Below the pieces are notes generated by a model. It did no database searches, was not told the DNA's origin, and saw nothing but the letters and a program-made list of their open reading frames with translations. Shown here piece by piece: positions 1 through 7,504 of a stretch of DNA of 17,285 nucleotides. Source of the DNA: CAZWDO01 sp964632485 [NCBI: uncultured bacterium]. Its GTDB lineage: Bacteria > JAGOEH01. The translations under genes and the position numbers were made by a program. The number at the start of each line of letters is the position of its first letter. Positions within the stretch are counted from its first letter, which is position 1. Location: positions 194,718 through 212,002 of the forward strand of contig CAZWDO010000002.1 in the NCBI GenBank assembly GCA_964632485.1, written 5' to 3'.

Positions 1-462
1 GCAAGAATTAATCAGAAAGTGCATACATTTATGCTCTTTATCCATACCGATAGCTGACGATAAGATACCATTTCCAATGATGGGAATACCCAATAGTTGG
101 AGTTGCCCCTGGATGGCGCCGTCTTCGCCGTTTTCACCATGAAGTACCGGCCAGGCAATCTGTATCGGGGATTGCAGAATTAATTTTCCCTCTTCAATTT
201 TATATAACGATGCGCCCTCTCCGTTGGGAAGAAGACACGCTTGTTCTTTATTTTCCGAGGGTAGTCTGATTAGATGCGGATTGTCCGGGATTTTCTCCAG
301 ATATTCTTCGGAAATCAGTTGCCACATACCATTTTTATGGATTCCAACAAGATGAACCCGGTAGCGGTTCCGATCAATAGCTTGTACAATATTTTTAGCA
401 GAAATGATGCTGATTTCATGTTCCACCGATTTGCCGCCAAACAGAATCAAGATATTAATCAT
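1..462 (-). CDS. ddl: D-alanine--D-alanine ligase, N-terminal part (runs off window)
   Basis: This is the N-terminal 154 codons of a D-Ala-D-Ala ligase, the cytoplasmic ATP-grasp enzyme that makes the dipeptide used for peptidoglycan precursors. The stop lies beyond base 1. Seen: the phosphate-binding opening FGGKSVEHEIS at residues 8-18, typical of Ddl, and the HGENGEDGAIQGQLQLLGIP stretch at about 109-128, the family's conserved N-domain/ATP-grasp boundary, followed by a MDK start of the central domain. The start is ATG at 462, preceded by an AAAGGAG-type ribosome site with short spacing. It lies 85 bases downstream of tsaD in the same direction, so it is probably co-transcribed, although a consensus -35 box sits at the tsaD stop. 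Ddl versus the vancomycin-resistance-type D-Lac ligases cannot be separated without the C-terminal half; plain Ddl is the default. Confidence 0.93.
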   Translation of the reverse strand, partial: MINILILFGGKSVEHEISIISAKNIVQAIDRNRYRVHLVGIHKNGMWQLISEEYLEKIPDNPHLIRLPSENKEQACLLPNGEGASLYKIEEGKLILQSPIQIAWPVLHGENGEDGAIQGQLQLLGIPIIGNGILSSAIGMDKEHKCMHFLINSC

Positions 463-545
463 GAATGCTCCTTTTGATGAGTCTCTGTATCAGGCGGGAA
501 GTGAGACGAGGGGCTTTACCTGAAGCTACAGAGGGGATAGCTAAT

Positions 546-551
546 TGTCAA
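546..551 (-). promoter_or_regulatory. Possible -35 box upstream of ddl
   Basis: A perfect TTGACA hexamer reads leftwards at 551-546 and overlaps the tsaD stop codon. Seventeen bases further on, the best -10 match is only TAGCTT (3 of 6), so this is a weak promoter candidate for ddl. Read-through from tsaD is equally possible. Confidence 0.25.
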
Positions 552-1588
552 CCCTTAATCGTGGCAAAGAGTGGCTGATTGGGTTCATTCAACAGAATAT
601 TGGCCACGGCATTGGCTTTCAGGTTGCTGGAATCGCCATGCCGATACCGGTAATACGCCAATGTACCGATCATGGCGGCATTGTCCATGCAATACTTAAG
701 AGCCGGAGTGTAATATTGGATGTTCAATCGCTCGCATTCCTGTCCAAGGTTTTTTCGTAACAGGGAATTTGCCGCGACTCCACCCGACGTGGTGATTGTT
801 GAAATTCCATATTGTTGAGCTGCTTGGATGGTTTTTTTTACTAAAACTTCAACCAATGCCGCCTGGAAACTGGCGCAAACATCTTCAATGCAAAAAAAGT
901 CTGAACGTTGTTTGAGATCGCGAATCAGGTTCAACATCGCTGTTTTAAGTCCGCTAAAGGAAAAATTGTAGGTTTCTTTTTTTAGCATGGGACGCGGTAA
1001 ATGAAAGGCTTGCGGGTTGCCTCGGGTTGCCAAACGGTCAATGACGGGGCCGCCTGGAAATCCGATATCCAAAAATTGGGCAATCTTATCAAACGCTTCG
1101 CCCGCGGCATCATCGACGGTTTTGCCTAATAATTCATATTCCTGGTGATTTTTGACCAATACTAACAGTGTATGTCCGCCCGAAACGGTCAGACAAATAT
1201 GCGGTAAGGTTAAATCCGGATGATCGATGAAATTGGCATAAATATGGCCTTCTATATGATTGATGGGTAAAAAAGGTTTTTGATGAATCCAGGCAAGGGT
1301 TTTCCCTGCCATCAAACCCACCAGCAGACTCCCACTCAGTCCATGATAGGCGGTGGCGGCGAACAGATCAATTTCCTTCAAGGTTGTTCCCGCTTGTGTC
1401 AGTGCGTCTTCTATAACCGAGTCGATGAGTTCGAAATGCTTACGCGACGCAATTTCCGGTACAACGCCTCCGTATTTTTCATGGAATGCGGTTTGTGAGG
1501 AGATAACGCTGGATAAGATTTTATGACCGTCTTTAACAACAGCCGCGCACGTATCGTCGCATGAGGTTTCCAATGCCAGTATATTCAA
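548..1588 (-). CDS. tsaD: tRNA N6-adenosine threonylcarbamoyltransferase TsaD
   Basis: TsaD transfers the threonylcarbamoyl group onto A37 of ANN-decoding tRNAs (t6A), working with TsaB, TsaE and TsaC/Sua5 in the cytoplasm. The 346-residue length is normal. Seen in order: ETSCDDT at 7-13, the metal-binding HIEGH at 111-115, SGGHT at 136-140, VDDAAGEAFDK at 158-168, GFPGGP at 176-181, FSFSGLKTA at 209-217, and a C-terminal TSGGVAANSLLR followed by a DNAAMIG metal/nucleotide motif. The start is TTG, not ATG. The family N-terminus begins exactly here, an AAAGGA ribosome site (1600-1595) lies 6 bases upstream, and the TTG overlaps the PAP2 stop as TTGA, implying translational coupling. The other t6A genes are not in this window. 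Confidence 0.95.
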   Translation of the reverse strand: MNILALETSCDDTCAAVVKDGHKILSSVISSQTAFHEKYGGVVPEIASRKHFELIDSVIEDALTQAGTTLKEIDLFAATAYHGLSGSLLVGLMAGKTLAWIHQKPFLPINHIEGHIYANFIDHPDLTLPHICLTVSGGHTLLVLVKNHQEYELLGKTVDDAAGEAFDKIAQFLDIGFPGGPVIDRLATRGNPQAFHLPRPMLKKETYNFSFSGLKTAMLNLIRDLKQRSDFFCIEDVCASFQAALVEVLVKKTIQAAQQYGISTITTSGGVAANSLLRKNLGQECERLNIQYYTPALKYCMDNAAMIGTLAYYRYRHGDSSNLKANAVANILLNEPNQPLFATIKG

Positions 1589-2196
1589 TGCTTTTCCTTT
1601 ATCGATAAAATTGTAATCGTTTTATCATTGGAAGGGTAGGGATAGGCGTTCCATTTCCACCGAATTGCCAATTTTTCTGTAATAATAATTACCAAAAAAG
1701 CGATTAAAGTTCCCAGCGCCCATCCACCGACAACATCCAATGGATAATGAACACCGGTATAGATACGGGAATAACCGATGATCAAAGGAATAAGCCAAAG
1801 CCAGGAGCGATGGCGCCGGTAAAAATATGTAAATATCCAAAAGAACAGAGTGGTATTGGCAGCGTGCGATGATGGGAAACTGAATGACCGACTACGGTTG
1901 GTCAGAACACGGGCCTGGGTTTCCGCATAGCATGGGCGGACACGGCAGATCGTTTTTTTAAGCAGATTCGAACTGAGCTGATCACCAATTGTCAGTCCTA
2001 TTGCCAAAATTAAAACGAAAATCGTCGCTTTGCGGTAATTGCTCCAGAATAATCCGATGAGTACGATCCCAATTATCGGATACCAGTTTTTAAGTTTGGT
2101 AACAACTGGCATGAACCCATCCAACCATGGATGGGTCCATATCTGATTGCATAATGTAAATAAAAAGGTATCCAGTTGCAGAAGCTTGGCGATCAT
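1585..2196 (-). CDS. PAP2-family membrane phosphatase (lipid phosphatase)
   Basis: This is an integral membrane type-2 phosphatidic acid phosphatase. Family members remove a phosphate from undecaprenyl diphosphate, phosphatidylglycerophosphate or lipid A outside the inner membrane. The three PAP2 signatures are visible (numbering from the ATG at 2196): K80-x6-R87-P88, PSSH at 108-111, and S143-R144-x5-H150-x3-D154. Several hydrophobic segments (around 39-50, 58-73, 116-124, 133-141, 156-172) fit the usual multi-pass core. A TTG codon immediately precedes the ATG; there is no clear ribosome site for either, so translation is probably coupled to the glycosyltransferase gene ending 9 bases upstream. 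Sitting next to ddl and glycosyltransferases, undecaprenyl-diphosphate recycling is a reasonable guess, but the substrate cannot be read from the sequence. Confidence 0.88.
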   Translation of the reverse strand: MIAKLLQLDTFLFTLCNQIWTHPWLDGFMPVVTKLKNWYPIIGIVLIGLFWSNYRKATIFVLILAIGLTIGDQLSSNLLKKTICRVRPCYAETQARVLTNRSRSFSFPSSHAANTTLFFWIFTYFYRRHRSWLWLIPLIIGYSRIYTGVHYPLDVVGGWALGTLIAFLVIIITEKLAIRWKWNAYPYPSNDKTITILSIKEKH

Positions 2197-2205
2197 CAAT
2201 AATCG

Positions 2206-3690
2206 TTAGTTAAGATTCATCTGCTGACGGCGTTGCAACGCATTGAGACGGGATTTCAGCTTGTTGCGCACCTTCATGATGGGATCGCGGGTAACATCCG
2301 TATTATCAGAATGACGGCGATAACGGTAGAGTACCTGATGAACGCGGTCGACATCATATTTTTCTCCGACTTTGAGTACCATATCGTAATCTTCGCCAAA
2401 ATTGCCGAAATTGATTTCATCGTAGAGTCCAAATTCCTCCAACACAACCTTGGAGAAAACACGCAAGGCCCCCGCGCCGTCAACCCGTATAATATTGTTG
2501 CGATCATCTCCCAGATGCTTAATGATCCCTAATTCCGGTAATGGCGTTTCCTTTACAACCATTAATTCATCATAGGAAATCGCCAGTCCACATTTGGGAT
2601 TGTTTTCCATTTGGTCGATCATCGCCTTGAGAGTCTCCGGCGTGTATTCATCGTCGCTATCTAATTGACAGATATATTTGCCCTTGGCTTGTCGGATGCC
2701 GCAATTGAGCGCATCGGCAATACAGCGGCCATTGTTTTGAATCAGTCGGACCCGTGGATCCGCGATCCGGCGCACTTCGTCCTGTGTACCATCTGTGGAC
2801 CCGTTATCAACGATGATGACTTCAAAGTCCTGCCAGGTGCCACTCAGTACTTTTTCGACTGCATTTTTAATGTATTTGACACGGTTGAAAATAGGAATGA
2901 CGACCGAAGCCAGGTATGCATAAGGTTTAGCCGGATACTTGACTTCCACTGTGGGATGATCGATATAGGCATTTATGCGTTTTAACTTTTTAACAAATAT
3001 GGCTTTTACTTCTTCTTCCATCTTTTCCGGATAGAACAGATAAGAGAATTGGCCCAGTCCTTTACCGCCCGGCGAAAACAGTTTTTTTGAAATATCGTCA
3101 TCGACCGCGGTAGATTGGGCTTTCAATGCGCGATAAACCGGGCTTACGATATGCCCGATCTGATAACAGTCAGTCAGTTTCAGCCAGAGATCATATTCTT
3201 CCATCACTTCGAGGGATTCGTCATAGTTTTTAATTTCTTTCATGCGTTCCAAATCGTACGCCTTGACGAAACCGAAATCAAACCGTTCCTCAATTTGGCC
3301 TTCCCAGTCATAGAGTTTAACGATGTTGGACTTGTTGTCCTCAACTAAAAAATAATCCGCATAAACCATGGCAATCTGAGGATTGGCAAAGGCTTGAATA
3401 ATTTTTTCCACAAACGTAAGTTCCGGAATAATGTAGGGCGGAATCGGCATGAAAAACCGTCCGGGAAAATTTTCAATCACGCGATTGAATGTTTTAGATC
3501 GCGTATCGAGCGCCAATTCTGCCAGGGTAGCCTGGGGACATAATGTCAATTCATCGGCTGTCAATCGATTGGAAAAATCGCCGATAACTAACTGAAAATC
3601 ACCATGGGTTTGATTGGCGAACGCCTGCAATACTTCTCGAACAGGTTGTTCCTTGTCATATACTGGCATGAAAATAGTTAGGGTAGACAT
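2206..3690 (-). CDS. Tandem-domain family 2 glycosyltransferase
   Basis: This 494-residue protein has two GT-A-type halves. The C-terminal half (about 260-470) is a textbook family 2 glycosyltransferase: VVIPIFNR at 263-270, DNGSTDGT at 295-302, the metal/nucleotide-sugar site DSDDE at 344-348, and an acceptor-side GNFGEDYD at 429-436. The N-terminal half (about 1-190) has a similar start (TIFMPVYDKEQ) and a late EEYDLWLKL (164-172), but only YADY near 110-113 where a DxD would be, so it may be a degenerate or differently specific copy. There are no membrane segments, suggesting a cytoplasmic or peripheral enzyme. The start ATG has a strong GGAGG site. It sits 24 bases after the DUF72 gene. 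A role in surface polysaccharide synthesis is inferred; donor and acceptor are unknown. Confidence 0.85.
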   Translation of the reverse strand: MSTLTIFMPVYDKEQPVREVLQAFANQTHGDFQLVIGDFSNRLTADELTLCPQATLAELALDTRSKTFNRVIENFPGRFFMPIPPYIIPELTFVEKIIQAFANPQIAMVYADYFLVEDNKSNIVKLYDWEGQIEERFDFGFVKAYDLERMKEIKNYDESLEVMEEYDLWLKLTDCYQIGHIVSPVYRALKAQSTAVDDDISKKLFSPGGKGLGQFSYLFYPEKMEEEVKAIFVKKLKRINAYIDHPTVEVKYPAKPYAYLASVVIPIFNRVKYIKNAVEKVLSGTWQDFEVIIVDNGSTDGTQDEVRRIADPRVRLIQNNGRCIADALNCGIRQAKGKYICQLDSDDEYTPETLKAMIDQMENNPKCGLAISYDELMVVKETPLPELGIIKHLGDDRNNIIRVDGAGALRVFSKVVLEEFGLYDEINFGNFGEDYDMVLKVGEKYDVDRVHQVLYRYRRHSDNTDVTRDPIMKVRNKLKSRLNALQRRQQMNLN

Positions 3691-3714
3691 GAGACCTCCA
3701 TCGGGGGTAAAAGG

Positions 3715-4497
3715 TTAAAATTCTAAATTCAACAGTTGCCTGAGCAGTTCGGCATTGGCAACCGCCTGTCCGGCATGGCAATTGTTGAAAAAAACATAAA
3801 CTGCGCTACTCTGTTCAATCTGATATTTCAAATCGGGAATAAATGATTTAAGTTCGTTTTCTGAGTATAAATAATCGTATCGATCCCCACCTCCGCTATC
3901 CCACCAATTGGCCTGGTTGCGGCCATGCAGGCGGAAATAGCTGATATCTGTAGTTTGATGCGCATGATAGGGGAATAGCCCTTTGAGTTTCGGCGCATCA
4001 ACGATTACATAACCCAATTGATCATTTTTTAAAAATTCAAGGGTTTGCTTATGATACCACGAAACGTGGCGAAACTCTATAAAAAGCGGAATGTTATCAA
4101 GCGATCGATGTAAGTCGTTGATATATTTAATATTCTTTTCACTATATTTGAAACGATATGGGAACTGGGCCAGATAACCTTTGAGTTTGCCATTATTCGT
4201 CAGAGGATGGACTGCTTGTAAAAATGCGTCGACACTCTTATGTTCCAATTTAAGCTCATGTGAGAACTGTTGGGGAATCTTTACCATAAATTGGAATTGG
4301 GGGGGTGTTTTAGCTTCAATTTTTTCCATAACGGCCGGATGGGGAATATGATAATAAGTACTGTTTATTTCTACTGTATCGAAGCGGTCCTGGTAATAAT
4401 CGAGCATTTTGTTTTTTGGCCAATTGAATGGATAAAAAGGTCCGACCCAATCCTGGAAACTATAACCTGAAGTGCCAATATGTAATTCAGCAGCCAT
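3715..4497 (-). CDS. DUF72 (YecE-like) TIM-barrel protein
   Basis: This belongs to the widespread DUF72/YecE family, whose structures are TIM barrels and whose biochemical role is not established. Seen in the 260-residue product: the N-terminal GTSGYSFQDW (8-17), FDTVEINSTYY (39-49), a mid-protein EFRHVSWY, YFRLHGRN, and a C-terminal FFNNCHAGQAVANA, which is the family's usual ending. Two in-frame ATGs occur, at 4503 and 4497. GAAGG lies directly against the first and 6 bases before the second, so 4497 is the better start. It is the first gene of the leftward operon running towards ddl, with its own promoter at 4558-4586. Confidence 0.9.
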   Translation of the reverse strand: MAAELHIGTSGYSFQDWVGPFYPFNWPKNKMLDYYQDRFDTVEINSTYYHIPHPAVMEKIEAKTPPQFQFMVKIPQQFSHELKLEHKSVDAFLQAVHPLTNNGKLKGYLAQFPYRFKYSEKNIKYINDLHRSLDNIPLFIEFRHVSWYHKQTLEFLKNDQLGYVIVDAPKLKGLFPYHAHQTTDISYFRLHGRNQANWWDSGGGDRYDYLYSENELKSFIPDLKYQIEQSSAVYVFFNNCHAGQAVANAELLRQLLNLEF

Positions 4498-4503
4498 ATC
4501 CAT

Positions 4504-4508
4504 CCTTC
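4504..4508 (-). promoter_or_regulatory. Ribosome binding site that decides the DUF72 start
   Basis: GAAGG abuts the ATG at 4503 with no spacer but stands 6 bases from the ATG at 4497, so it supports initiation at 4497. Confidence 0.6.
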
Positions 4509-4557
4509 AAGTGGGAAGATATATTCCTCAAATTAATTCTGGTAAACACGGAATGAA

Positions 4558-4586
4558 AATATAAAAAAAAAAAAGAATAAAGTCAA
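4558..4586 (-). promoter_or_regulatory. Sigma-70-like promoter of the DUF72-to-ddl operon
   Basis: Reading leftwards, -35 TTGACT (4586-4581), a 17-base spacer that is nearly all T (12-T run), and -10 TATATT (4563-4558). Both boxes are 5/6 matches with ideal spacing. The -35 box overlaps the TGA stop of the family 4 glycosyltransferase. About 50 bases of leader follow before the DUF72 ATG. Confidence 0.7.
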
Positions 4587-5695
4587 GTCTTAGTTGATAA
4601 TAGTTGTCGATAAAGTTGCAGGTTATTTTCAATTGTAGTGGATATATCGAATTTTTCGGTGGAACTCCGGGCATTTCCGGATATTTTTTGTCGTTTTTTA
4701 GGATTGCGGATCAATTCCAGGAGCGCTTCAGCTAATTTTCGAGGGTTTTGGGCCGGGGTCAGGCAACCGTTTTCATCATGGGTAATCATTTCGGGAATAC
4801 CGCCGCCCCGGCAGGCAACAACTGGCAATCCCAGAGCCAGGGCATCAAGAACAGCCGTACCTAATCCCTCTTTTTTGGAACTGAGCGCAAAAATATCGAG
4901 GCATTTGAGAATGCTGCCGGGTTGAACAACGTGGCCCAGTAAAAAAAAAGAGCGCTGTAAACCCAATTGGACAATCATTTTTTCAATTACAGGCCGTTCA
5001 GCGCCTTCCCCCATAGCAATAAATCGGGTCTCCGGTACCTGGTCGATCACGAACCGCGCCGCGCGGATCAGGGTCGGATAGTCCTTATGGCCCGTCAATG
5101 CGGCTATCGTCCCAATGATCAATCCTCCAGCCTGCCAGCCAATTCGCTCGGCCAATTCAGTATCGGGAATTTCCGTATCAAAACGATGTCGATCAATCCC
5201 ACTATAAATAGTAATCAGTTTTTCCTCCGGGATACCATCTTTCATTAATACATCTTGTATGGTTCGCGAAATGCAGACAATGCGGTCCAGCCGGTCAGAC
5301 CGGTACTTATAAAAGCTTATCCTATTGCGTTGGATTGAGAAATCCACTCGGCGGCTGGCGATTAATTTCAATGTTGGATAAAAAAGTTTGGCTAACAAAC
5401 CGATTGTTACGGCATGCCCAGTATGCAGATGCAGGATGGAAACCCCATAATATCGACTGTAGCGGGCGATTTGTCGGGCCAAAATCAGATCGGTTTCTCC
5501 GCGGTATTGAAATTCCCGGTAAGGGAGACCGTTAAGTCGGCATTGGGCAACCAGGGGCGAATCAATAGGAGCCCAGAGTTCACTTCGAATGCGGCGCCGG
5601 CATAATCCTTCATGAAGATAAAAAACCTGCTGCTGACCGCCGCGCCATTCGCGGCCGGTATCTATATGGATGATTTTAAGTGGTTTTTTTCCCAT
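4583..5695 (-). CDS. Family 4 (GT-B) glycosyltransferase
   Basis: This is a 370-residue GT-B enzyme that would transfer a sugar from a nucleotide-sugar in the cytoplasm. Seen: an N-terminal Rossmann start KIIHIDTGREWRGGQQQ (7-23) typical of LPS/exopolysaccharide GT4 enzymes, HLHTGHA at 89-95, SGID at 165-168, a nucleotide-binding GTIAALTGHKDY at 195-206, and the donor-binding EGLGTAVLD at 276-284, where the usual second Glu of E-x7-E is Asp. The open frame extends 41 codons further upstream (to 5818), but that stretch lies inside the preceding glycosyltransferase gene and does not look like the family. The family N-terminus starts at MGKK (5695), giving a 34-base overlap with the upstream gene and no strong ribosome site, so expression is probably coupled. 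Confidence 0.85.
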   Translation of the reverse strand: MGKKPLKIIHIDTGREWRGGQQQVFYLHEGLCRRRIRSELWAPIDSPLVAQCRLNGLPYREFQYRGETDLILARQIARYSRYYGVSILHLHTGHAVTIGLLAKLFYPTLKLIASRRVDFSIQRNRISFYKYRSDRLDRIVCISRTIQDVLMKDGIPEEKLITIYSGIDRHRFDTEIPDTELAERIGWQAGGLIIGTIAALTGHKDYPTLIRAARFVIDQVPETRFIAMGEGAERPVIEKMIVQLGLQRSFFLLGHVVQPGSILKCLDIFALSSKKEGLGTAVLDALALGLPVVACRGGGIPEMITHDENGCLTPAQNPRKLAEALLELIRNPKKRQKISGNARSSTEKFDISTTIENNLQLYRQLLSTKT

Positions 5696-6420
5696 AATTT
5701 CAAGTATTTTAAGGACACTCCCCAGGAAGATAGTAATGCTAATATCAACCCGCTCCGACCATCGAGAAATCCCCGTTTTAATATGAACATTTTTAAAAAC
5801 TTGGCGATTCCGTGACAAAGAGCCCGGATGATCGAAATGGTTTTTCCGTTTTGATATAGCTCCTCCGCGCCCAGCGAGCTATAAAGGTTGATTTTTTGCC
5901 AATGACGGCAAATCGTTGCATAGGGATAATGAAAAAGTGGCTCCGGTATTGTGCCAATTTTTTCCCGGGTCACTATATGTTCATGGACTAATTTTGCATT
6001 GAATTTTGCATACGCACGATGAAATAAACGCAGTGTAAAATCGTTTTGCCAACCCGAATACCGAATCAACCGTCCCAAGTAAAAAGAGCGTCGGTGGATA
6101 CGCCAGGCGCGGAATACAGGATTCCCGGCAAAAATTTTTGTTAATCTCTCTGCCAATTCCGGAGAAAGGGTTTCATCGGCATCCAATACCAACACCCAGT
6201 CATGAGTGGCTAAATCGACTGCCGCTTGTTTAGTCGAAGCAAATCCCCGCCAGGGCAGTTGCTCTAAACGAGCTCCTTTTTTCCGCGCTATATCTATTGT
6301 ATCATCCTGAGAACCCGTGTCCACTACTAATCGTTCCACATTTTGGGGACAGGAATCCAGACAACGTCCAATGTTTTCGGTTTCATCTCTGGCAACAATC
6401 ACAATTGTATAAAGTGTCAT
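5662..6420 (-). CDS. WaaE/KdtX-like family 2 glycosyltransferase
   Basis: This 252-residue family 2 glycosyltransferase matches the layout of the WaaE/KdtX group, which adds a sugar (glucose in the studied cases) to an LPS inner-core heptose. Seen: TIVIVARDETENI at 5-17, DTGSQDDT at 34-41, the metal site DADE at 80-83, GWQNDFTLRLF at 123-133, VHEH at 145-148, and a hydrophobic/basic C-terminal tail (about 203-240) that fits membrane association. TTG precedes ATG at the start; the ATG at 6420 is chosen, with a GGGA site a few bases upstream. It is the first gene after the leftward promoter at 6442-6470 and overlaps the next glycosyltransferase gene. Donor sugar and acceptor are inferred from the family only. 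Confidence 0.85.
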   Translation of the reverse strand: MTLYTIVIVARDETENIGRCLDSCPQNVERLVVDTGSQDDTIDIARKKGARLEQLPWRGFASTKQAAVDLATHDWVLVLDADETLSPELAERLTKIFAGNPVFRAWRIHRRSFYLGRLIRYSGWQNDFTLRLFHRAYAKFNAKLVHEHIVTREKIGTIPEPLFHYPYATICRHWQKINLYSSLGAEELYQNGKTISIIRALCHGIAKFLKMFILKRGFLDGRSGLILALLSSWGVSLKYLKLWEKNHLKSSI

Positions 6421-6441
6421 CAATTTCCCTGTTTTAATGCC

Positions 6442-6470
6442 AATATAATTCTCCCAGCAGTAAAAGTCAA
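6442..6470 (-). promoter_or_regulatory. Sigma-70-like promoter, leftward glycosyltransferase pair
   Basis: Leftward -35 TTGACT (6470-6465), 17-base spacer, -10 TATATT (6447-6442). Hexamers and spacing are identical to the promoter at 4558-4586. The -35 box overlaps the edge of the palindrome at 6468-6485. Confidence 0.72.
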
Positions 6471-6485
6471 GTCAATTTTGACTTG
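6468..6485. promoter_or_regulatory. 18-bp palindrome between divergent promoters (operator candidate)
   Basis: CAAGTCAA (6468-6475), TT, TTGACTTG (6478-6485) form a perfect inverted repeat with 8-base arms. It overlaps the leftward -35 and adjoins the likely rightward -35. It could bind a dimeric regulator of both transcripts, or the symmetry may simply result from two back-to-back -35 boxes. Confidence 0.4.
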
Positions 6486-6511
6486 CTTTTTAAACATTAA
6501 GGTGTTAAATT
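6483..6511 (+). promoter_or_regulatory. Probable promoter of the rightward glycosyltransferase
   Basis: -35 TTGCTT (6483-6488), 17-base spacer, -10 TAAATT (6506-6511) with an upstream TG (6503-6504) as in extended -10 promoters. The match is only moderate. The better TTGACT at 6478 has no good -10 at standard distance. Confidence 0.45.
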
Positions 6512-6544
6512 AGGGCAATTCTAACCCGGTAAAGGAATAACTAT

Positions 6545-7492
6545 ATGCGTATTAGCGCCTTTTCATTTGTTAGAAATGGGGTAAGTCTTTACTATCCGGT
6601 AACAGAAATGATCTGTTCCGCGCTTCCCATTGTCGATGAATTTGTGATTGCCGTAGGGATGGGAACTGATGATGATACAACGCGCGCCGAAATCGAAGCG
6701 ATCGGGGATCCGAAAATCAAGATTATCGATACGCTCTGGGATGAAAAGTATTGTGTGCATGGCGCGATAAACGCTATCCAAACCGATATTGCCAAAGAGG
6801 CATGTAGCGGCGACTGGCTGTTTTATCTGCAGGCTGATGAAGTGGTTCATGAAAAGTTTCTGCCGGTGATCCTGAGTCGTTGTGAGCAATTGCTGGACCG
6901 GCCGGAAGTAGAAGGACTATTGTTTCGCTATAAGCATTTTTGGGGGGATTACAATCATTACCATATCTCGCACGGATGGTACCCGAATGAAATCCGGATT
7001 GTTCGCAATCGGCCCGATATCCATTCCTGGCAAGACGCTCAATCGTTCCGGCGCTTCGATCATTACGAGCATCCCCGACAACCCGAAGGCCATCATAAAC
7101 TTAAAGTTGCCCATGTCGATGCGGATATTTATCATTACGGCTGGGTGCGACCTCCGCATCTGATGCAGAATAAAAGCCGGGCCCTCAATTCTCTCTATTG
7201 GGGACGGCAACGCGCTCAGGAATTTTATGCCAATGCTCCCAAGGAATTCGATTACGGTCCGCTTGATCGCTTGGCTTGTTTTATAGATACGCATCCGGGC
7301 GTTATGCGTAATATGATCGAGGCTTTTGACTGGGGCGATAAACTGCAATATTCCGGCCAACCCAATCCCTATCGGGCTCCTCATAAACATGAGCGCTTCA
7401 AATATCGGGTTTTATCATGGATCGAGCAAAAATTACTCGGTGGTCGACAAATTGGCGGTTTCAAAAATTATATTCTCTTGAACGGTGTGTGA
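6545..7492 (+). CDS. Family 2-like glycosyltransferase (GT-A fold)
   Basis: The 315-residue product looks like a family 2 glycosyltransferase variant. It opens with RISAFSFVRNGVSLYYPVTE, has a Rossmann-like VDEFVIAVGMGTDDDT (30-45), a metal/nucleotide-sugar site QADE at 96-99 (LQADEVVHE), and a His/Trp/Tyr-rich C-terminal half (HYGWVRPPHLM near 197-207) common in proteins of this type. No membrane segment is visible. An AAAGGA ribosome site lies about 8 bases before the ATG. It is the only complete rightward gene in the window, is transcribed from the divergent region, and ends at a hairpin/poly-T terminator. Donor and acceptor are unknown; a surface-glycan role is inferred from the neighbours. 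Confidence 0.8.
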   Translation: MRISAFSFVRNGVSLYYPVTEMICSALPIVDEFVIAVGMGTDDDTTRAEIEAIGDPKIKIIDTLWDEKYCVHGAINAIQTDIAKEACSGDWLFYLQADEVVHEKFLPVILSRCEQLLDRPEVEGLLFRYKHFWGDYNHYHISHGWYPNEIRIVRNRPDIHSWQDAQSFRRFDHYEHPRQPEGHHKLKVAHVDADIYHYGWVRPPHLMQNKSRALNSLYWGRQRAQEFYANAPKEFDYGPLDRLACFIDTHPGVMRNMIEAFDWGDKLQYSGQPNPYRAPHKHERFKYRVLSWIEQKLLGGRQIGGFKNYILLNGV

Positions 7493-7504
7493 ACGATCAT
7501 CTAT

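Noticed and set aside
2665-2985. 106-codon rightward open frame inside the tandem-domain glycosyltransferase
   Set aside because: Opposite-strand shadow of a strongly conserved coding region, with no ribosome site or recognisable product.
5696-5818. 41-codon N-terminal extension of the family 4 glycosyltransferase
   Set aside because: It falls entirely within the upstream glycosyltransferase coding region and does not resemble the family; the conserved N-terminus begins at 5695.
6917-7390. 157-codon leftward open frame antisense to the rightward glycosyltransferase
   Set aside because: It lies wholly inside a well-supported gene on the other strand, has no recognisable motif and no promoter or ribosome site.
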